Source: Elusimicrobiota bacterium (GTDB lineage: Bacteria; Elusimicrobiota; Endomicrobiia; Endomicrobiales; Endomicrobiaceae). From it: a stretch of DNA of 9,106 bases. The translations under genes and the position numbers were made by a program. Positions 7,001-9,106 of the stretch are shown here, piece by piece. Position 1 is the stretch's first letter. The number at the start of each line of letters is the position of its first letter. Where the stretch lies: assembly GCA_031282945.1 (NCBI GenBank), contig JAITCX010000176.1:1-9106 (forward strand). The letters are read 5' to 3'. A model generated the notes under the pieces. The model did not search any database and was not told the DNA's origin. It was given only the letters and a program-made list of their open reading frames with translations.

Positions 7001-9106
7001 GCAATACAGCGTCTTTTAGCGGAGCGGAAGCTTCAATATCAGGCGCCTTGCGCATAGATAGGGCTACTGCGGTTTTTGACGGAGCTAAAGAGATTATTTT
7101 TGCAAACAATTTAGCTCTTTCCACTCTAGGCCAAAGCGCTGGAGCGATTTTGTTGACTGCTTCAGAGCTTACTTTTTCAAATACAGAAATAATTTTTAAA
7201 AATAATTTTAAAAATGCTGGAGCTGAAGCTAATGATATTTTTATGAATAATTCTAAATTGATTTTTTCTGGGGACAATGTTTTGCCAAACGGCGTAATAA
7301 TTAAAGAAAGCGGTAAATCTATCATAAGAAAAATTGGGGAGGGGAGTCTTACTTTTGAAGGTTTTACGTCAATATCTAGTTCCTTTACAATTGAGCAAGG
7401 CACGGTTAATTTCCGCAATAATGCGGCGCAAAGCAATGTAGACATTTTGCAAATTTCTAACGGCGCCTCTTTAAGTTTTAAAGACGGGAGTGTCGGCGGC
7501 ATTTTGAAAGTTGGGGAAAGTTTAAGTTTGGGAGGATTTATAGAAATAGATGCAAATTTTACAGGAATCGGCGGGACAAAAGGGGCGGACTATTTTTCTA
7601 TGATTGGGGGCGGCGCAAATAAAAAATTGACGGTTGCGGTTACCACGGTAATAGTCAATCGTTTAGACATAAATCAACGTTCAGTAGACAGCGTTTTGTT
7701 TATAGATGCAGGGATGGATTTAAGCCCTCTCATCGATAAATTGGAAAACATTAAAGTTCTTGGCGCCGACAGGCATTACGGCATTACGCTTGGCGCAGAC
7801 AAAAAACAGGCGGTTTTGGCTTTGCTTCCAAAGTGGAATTTTTTTGTAGAGGATTTTAAAACGGCGCTCAAAGGGCAGACGATATATTTATACGGCCAAA
7901 CTTTTGCGGCGGATCAAAAGTCGGCGGAAAGCGTCATAAACGCTAAACCTATTGGATTGACCACAGGGGAGTTTTTTATAGACGGAAAAGGGTTTAGTTT
8001 AAATGCACAAAATTCCGCTCTGCAAAAATTAGGATTTGTTTTGGATAAGGCAAGCGTAACATTTGTGAATATTTCTCTTGAGGGGTTTTTAGCTCAAAAT
8101 TCATCAGGAGCGGCAGTTTTTGCACAAAAGTCCACCTTGACTTTTGCAGGAGATATTAGCTTTTTAGAAAATACAGTTTTTGCTTTGGCAAATACAGGAG
8201 GCGGGGCGCTTTTTGCAAAAGATGCGGCTCTTAATTTTGAAGGGAATATAAAATTTTCCAGCAATGTATCTTTAAATGCATCCGGCGGCGCAGTTTTTAT
8301 TGACAATTCAAGACTTAATTTTGTTGATGCAAATGTATCTTTTTCCTCAAACTTTGCGCAGAATTCTGGCGGGGCTTTATTTGCTAAAAGTTCAAAAGTT
8401 AATTTTATTAATTCAACTGTAAGTTTTTTCTCAAACCAAGCGCAAGGCAATGGAGCGGGAATTTATCTATCTCTTTCAACGATAATATTTACAAACACGC
8501 AGAGTTTATTTGCGCAAAATACATCAAACAATACATTAAATGATATTTATTTTGCCGATAAAAATTCAGCGGTAATTTTTGACGGCGATAATATTATCTC
8601 AAGCGGTTTAATAATATTGGGTACGGGGTTTATTCAAAAATTAGGGTCAAAAACTTTGACTTTTAAGGGGAGCTTGCAGGCTCAGGAAAGCGGCTTTATA
8701 GCGGAGGGCGGTTTTATTGCGATAGATGGTAAAGCGGCATTGAAAAATTTTTATGCTATAAAATCCAGCGCAATATTTAATGATACTTTTATTTCAAATG
8801 ATATTAGTTTTGGGAATTCAGCGGCTAGTTTTTTACAAGCTGTTATAACAAGTTCTGTCAACATAAATAAATCAACGATAAATTTTGTTCAAACATTAAA
8901 TTCAAGCGGTATTTTCATAACAAATTCGCTAGCGGATTTTTCAAGTGAAGTTTTAGCAAGTTCAGTAACGCTCACAAATTCCAGCGCAAACTTTACAGGG
9001 GATGCAAATTTTAGAGGTGATATTTTTGCAGAAAAATCTTTTTCACAATTTTTATCGCAGGTAACGGCAGGCGGAGCGATAATAAATAATTCCACTATTA
9101 TTTTTA
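856..9106 (+). CDS. Giant Pmp/autotransporter-like surface protein (3' end outside window)
   Basis: One frame stays open for 2,750 codons from ATG 856 to the window edge, with no stop. The start is set by AGAGG five bases upstream and by a signal peptide (residues 1-55) directly after it. The mature part is rich in Ser, Asn, Phe, Gly and Ala, contains no cysteine, and repeats a unit of roughly 20-35 residues. Each unit combines a GGAI/GGAL/GGAF/GSAI turn with strands of the type FxNSxVxFxxN. Exact GGAI occurs at least nine times (codons at 1783, 1870, 2875, 3724, 3997, 5755, 6487, 6574, 9070). GGAI plus FxxN is the signature of chlamydial polymorphic membrane proteins and predicts a right-handed beta-helix. 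Four PATR-like segments (near residues 742, 1302, 2142, 2580) are typical of autotransporter passengers. Inference: an outer-surface adhesin or polymorphic protein exported by Sec and a type V-like route. No barrel is seen, so the anchor must be downstream. No enzymatic residues are recognisable. Confidence 0.92.
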   Translation, partial: MFFKKLQSYCWRYFCDIDFSCKLQAIIAGFFKSVRAVSLCLFLFVFLFIAKLSYAIDVDSFKSLKALLESNIDYSAEIIKFNLSISTDSNFSANPILIGANKTIDGQGQYSFSFANSSVSKTNAASVIDNQALHVLTFQNFNLIIFKDNYSNPPTSSLERWGIVSNVGAKINFAASSIAFLNNVSGNYVGGTISNRSNSTMTFSNVSITFASNASGSGAAFENADASLITFENSTTVFMDNKSWMDGAVNNIYGAIINIANSNFIFDSNEGFLYGAISNWNGNGTDGAASLIKVSNSQISFKDNYAGMWGGAIYNDYGSLTAFVNSKIDFTKNGAGNVGGAIYNGQNSSVTFINSSVNFIENYVDGSTAAGVGGFAIYNDSTSLGKGISYMLFSGSTVNFSGNKYQGADKYYGEAVYNTGTLIFENSKINFTNVANSTSIYQNGGSLKISRGEISFSSHTNISWTFANNYSNIIFNPSIAAFYNNSSKIGGGGSTMTDIFTIIEKVRNGRLLAYQNINTTASGGFLHIGNRSVAFGAVTFSSNSTTAPKDSGYGGAVNVLNSSVSFFSDNQDSIFDYNTAVKGGGAFNVDKSTIYFLSAKGKVLFDQNRSPTDSAGAALIYFSNAIFENVSFTSNTAGADSGALSVNSNAKVWINQKENINTQSYGNRAGSYGGAINVDAGLLTFNLLANSSMHFYDNIAYYGKANQMQNDLSLNLAASSAVFNVAGGASLIFDSGIRAANGGFIGKFGTGSLSLGGDNYFNNLTQPFSPTGQFNVSNSTFTWIMGNNKTNFLAANNSNVTFTNSSVSFITIAGESSLSVQTSAIDIAKYFAEDNSQVLFKFINSNVLIKDRIHAVDAKANGSGIYINTRGQLNSSLRFYFEGGSLSVINTSASWGSALYVRGNEKSIVDFSTTTVFFKDNISFLGSAIFLGTVKSKINFFNVTKSSFISNITTLAGGAIFLTDQSAFKVMGNSEIYFISNVSSGIGGAAVYLEDNSLSAFKVENSSMYFSKNISTNTGGALYIGSSNSFTVNNSYLNFSSNSAQEFGGAIYINENAALSFINSNVDFIANRSLDSGSAIFAFKNSTVSFIGGSNEDRNIVNIIGQFSRSHGGIVARFGSVIKMQNIIVNSFYNSSTYAGALNAEKSSFLVLENVSLNSISNYAEVGSAFLLNTESSATVVNADINFSSNVDKNNGAVFLDKSRAYFKNSGEIIISSNTAMSAGAVYLSVSTLTFDGAKKILFSNNTSSDAANSAGAIYLNNSILTFSNTEITFINNRHINGIKNDINLVNKSQLIFSGDVLLPNGVIVKNDGSSFLKKTKTGNLIFDGTAVINSSFAIEQGTASFRYGAKLSSVSFLDIGKTAALSFKDGFAGGMLFVKTLNLNGFIEVDADFTNATADSFNFAGAGSERNLIVNTSTIIVSRSGALEDSSPVPFINFGASLASFKNQFENNITVLGAGRHYGLSVDKQNNNLAKIMILPKWNWFADEYKKVKANETVYLDGWTIAAEQFDANGKANAVKIGTSINKTFFIDGNNYGLNASNFEGFGFVLQQSSITFKDISFSNFALSNSTGSVINAANSTLTFRGNIKFSSNGVSYNAEMLGGAFYAFRTKVNFEDANVEFSSNVGRGLATGGAITASYSSFSFVNSAISFLENTAFGMAAFNFIQESVISFINSNVSFLNNQAVYNSGAIRLDGSSKFFAQNSFLVFSGNSASNHLTGAFYLNSAYAQLSNSTVVFSNNSVQGDGGAVVIRSGAELVVKFSSLTFLSNKTAFRNLNTGVGTGGALSIITANSVVNISFSTVYFINNIANTGGALSNFGKLYVSNSLIYFTSNSAVQNDTSSFGSNGGALWLSTNSKSVFENSSVYFTSNSAAGYGGAIYLDENAVLSFINSDLNFIGNKDVKDGGAIYALKNSTISFRGASNENRNTVNIIGQVSNVHGGIVIRSSSVVKMQNIIVNSFYNSSTYAGTLNAEVTAFFVLENVKLNSMLNYAFTGTSFLLNSFSSATLINVDIDFSSNTDANRLGATFYVERSAIHLKNSGSIILSSNTASFSGAEASISGALRIDRATAVFDGAKEIIFANNLALSTLGQSAGAILLTASELTFSNTEIIFKNNFKNAGAEANDIFMNNSKLIFSGDNVLPNGVIIKESGKSIIRKIGEGSLTFEGFTSISSSFTIEQGTVNFRNNAAQSNVDILQISNGASLSFKDGSVGGILKVGESLSLGGFIEIDANFTGIGGTKGADYFSMIGGGANKKLTVAVTTVIVNRLDINQRSVDSVLFIDAGMDLSPLIDKLENIKVLGADRHYGITLGADKKQAVLALLPKWNFFVEDFKTALKGQTIYLYGQTFAADQKSAESVINAKPIGLTTGEFFIDGKGFSLNAQNSALQKLGFVLDKASVTFVNISLEGFLAQNSSGAAVFAQKSTLTFAGDISFLENTVFALANTGGGALFAKDAALNFEGNIKFSSNVSLNASGGAVFIDNSRLNFVDANVSFSSNFAQNSGGALFAKSSKVNFINSTVSFFSNQAQGNGAGIYLSLSTIIFTNTQSLFAQNTSNNTLNDIYFADKNSAVIFDGDNIISSGLIILGTGFIQKLGSKTLTFKGSLQAQESGFIAEGGFIAIDGKAALKNFYAIKSSAIFNDTFISNDISFGNSAASFLQAVITSSVNINKSTINFVQTLNSSGIFITNSLADFSSEVLASSVTLTNSSANFTGDANFRGDIFAEKSFSQFLSQVTAGGAIINNSTIIF
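1021..1302 (+). other. N-terminal beta-helix cap, residues 56-149
   Basis: The mature N-terminus (IDVDSFKSLKALLES...) is followed by KTIDGQGQYSF (residues 102-112) and LTFQNFNLIIFKDN. The order 'IDG-x-G, hydrophobic strand, FKDN' is the usual opening of pectin-lyase-like beta-helices. It is matched by the internal headers FFIDGNNYGL (residues 1530-1539) and FFIDGKGFSL (2373-2382). It is therefore read as the cap that starts the first helix. Confidence 0.6.
3079..3195 (+). other. PATR-like segment 1, residues 742-780
   Basis: GGFIGKFGTGSLSLGGDNYF matches the pattern G-x-x-x-K-x-G-x-G-x-L-x-L-x-G-x-N of the autotransporter-associated beta-strand (PATR) repeat. Unlike segments 2 and 3, it is not followed by the LPKWN linker: GGAI/FxxN repeats resume at once. 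Confidence 0.6.
4759..4896 (+). other. PATR-like segment 2, residues 1302-1347
   Basis: LLPNGVIVKNDGSSFLKKTK, then GNLIFDGTAVINSSFAIEQG and TASFR, fits 'KxGxGxLxFxG...SSFxIEQGTxxFR'. This is the PATR pattern. It closes the beta-helix that begins near residue 781 and is followed by a non-repetitive linker (about residues 1348-1479) containing GFIEVDADFT and VLGAGRHYG. Confidence 0.65.
5293..5565 (+). other. Module linker and helix header, residues 1480-1570
   Basis: LPKWNWFADEYKKVKANETV is followed by YLDGWTIAAEQ and, after a short variable part, FFIDGNNYGLNA and GFGFVLQQSSITFKDIS. The first part ends the previous module. The FFIDG part opens the next beta-helix in the same way as the protein's N-terminal cap. 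It repeats at residues 2324-2413. I do not recognise a named domain for the LPKWN part. Confidence 0.65.
7279..7416 (+). other. PATR-like segment 3, residues 2142-2187
   Basis: Paralogue of segment 2, exactly 840 residues later: VLPNGVIIKESGKS, KIGEGSLTFEG, SSFTIEQGTVNFR. It sits at the same place in the module, before a linker with GFIEIDANFT and VLGADRHYG. Confidence 0.7.
7825..8094 (+). other. Module linker and helix header, second copy, residues 2324-2413
   Basis: LPKWNFFVEDFKTALKGQTI, YLYGQTFAADQK, FFIDGKGFSLNA, LGFVLDKASVTFVNIS. It corresponds position by position to residues 1480-1570, so each large module ends and restarts through the same conserved non-helical piece. Confidence 0.65.
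8593..8718 (+). other. PATR-like segment 4, residues 2580-2621
   Basis: The order IFDGDNIISSGLIILG, FIQKLGSKTLTFKGSL corresponds to IFSGDNVLPNGVII and KIGEGSLTFEG of segment 3. It comes only about 207 residues after its module header (FFIDG, 2373), against about 613 in the previous module, so this helix is much shorter. The usual IEQGT is replaced by less similar sequence. Confidence 0.5.

Larger units (their letters stand above)
6400..8172 (+). repeat. Large internal repeat, copy B (residues 1849-2439)
   Basis: Second copy of the module. Landmarks: GGALWL, GGAIYLDENAVLSFINS, VNIIGQ, MQNIIVNSFYNSSTYAG, VLPNG, TIEQGT, VLGADRHYG, LPKWN, FFIDG, STLTFAG. Bases 6715-6780 differ from 4225-4290 at only five of 66 positions, four of them silent, while other parts have diverged strongly. 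Confidence 0.9.

Noticed and set aside
6966..7502. Minus-strand open frame of 178 codons and other antisense frames within 1416-9095
   Set aside because: They are antisense to the giant gene. The repetitive codon pattern (few TTA, CTA, TCA in the relevant phase) keeps the opposite strand open by chance, and none has a signal peptide, domain or ribosome site that competes with the + strand protein.
3079..8718. Enzymatic pectin-lyase or glycosidase function
   Set aside because: The beta-helix pattern is shared with many non-enzymatic adhesins, and no catalytic motif of a lyase or hydrolase family is recognisable.

Overview
The window holds one giant, unfinished gene on the + strand (about 856 to the right edge) preceded by about 850 bases of repeated, strongly self-complementary non-coding DNA. 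Base composition is low in G+C apart from GC-rich patches inside the upstream repeats. The gene encodes an exported, cysteine-free, repeat-built protein with autotransporter-type features, so the host is a Gram-negative (two-membrane) bacterium. The mix of chlamydial Pmp-like GGAI and FxxN repeats, PATR-like elements and low G+C could fit an elusimicrobial (Endomicrobium-like) or chlamydia-related lineage. No rRNA or housekeeping gene is present to settle this, so it is only a guess.

Region 1 (1-650) contains two copies of a repeat unit offset by about 400 bases. The left copy is cut by the window edge. The right copy includes a complete element (312-525) whose two ends are complementary over about 44 base pairs and enclose two further perfect or near-perfect hairpins, giving a three-way-junction fold. 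Downstream of each element lies a pair of small AT-rich hairpins. I see no credible protein gene here. It looks like a non-autonomous mobile or REP/MITE-like element, or a structured RNA, in a short tandem array.

Region 2 (650-855) is the promoter and leader of the giant gene: a very good sigma-70-type promoter (686-714, 17-base spacer, extended -10), an untranslated leader of about 135 bases with a weak hairpin plus T-run, and a Shine-Dalgarno AGAGG five bases before ATG 856.

Region 3 (856-9106) is 2,750 codons with no stop. It starts with a long signal peptide (cleavage predicted after residue 55). The rest is built of beta-helix segments made of GGAI/GGAL turns and F-x-x-N strands, each array closing on a PATR-like (passenger-associated) repeat. 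A conserved linker (VLGA-x-RHYG, LPKWN-x-F, FFIDG) separates the large modules. Two modules, about 840 residues apart, are clear duplicates with a stretch of high DNA identity. The expected C-terminal beta-barrel or other outer-membrane anchor must lie beyond the window. The protein is probably a very large surface adhesin or polymorphic surface protein; this role is inferred from architecture, not shown.
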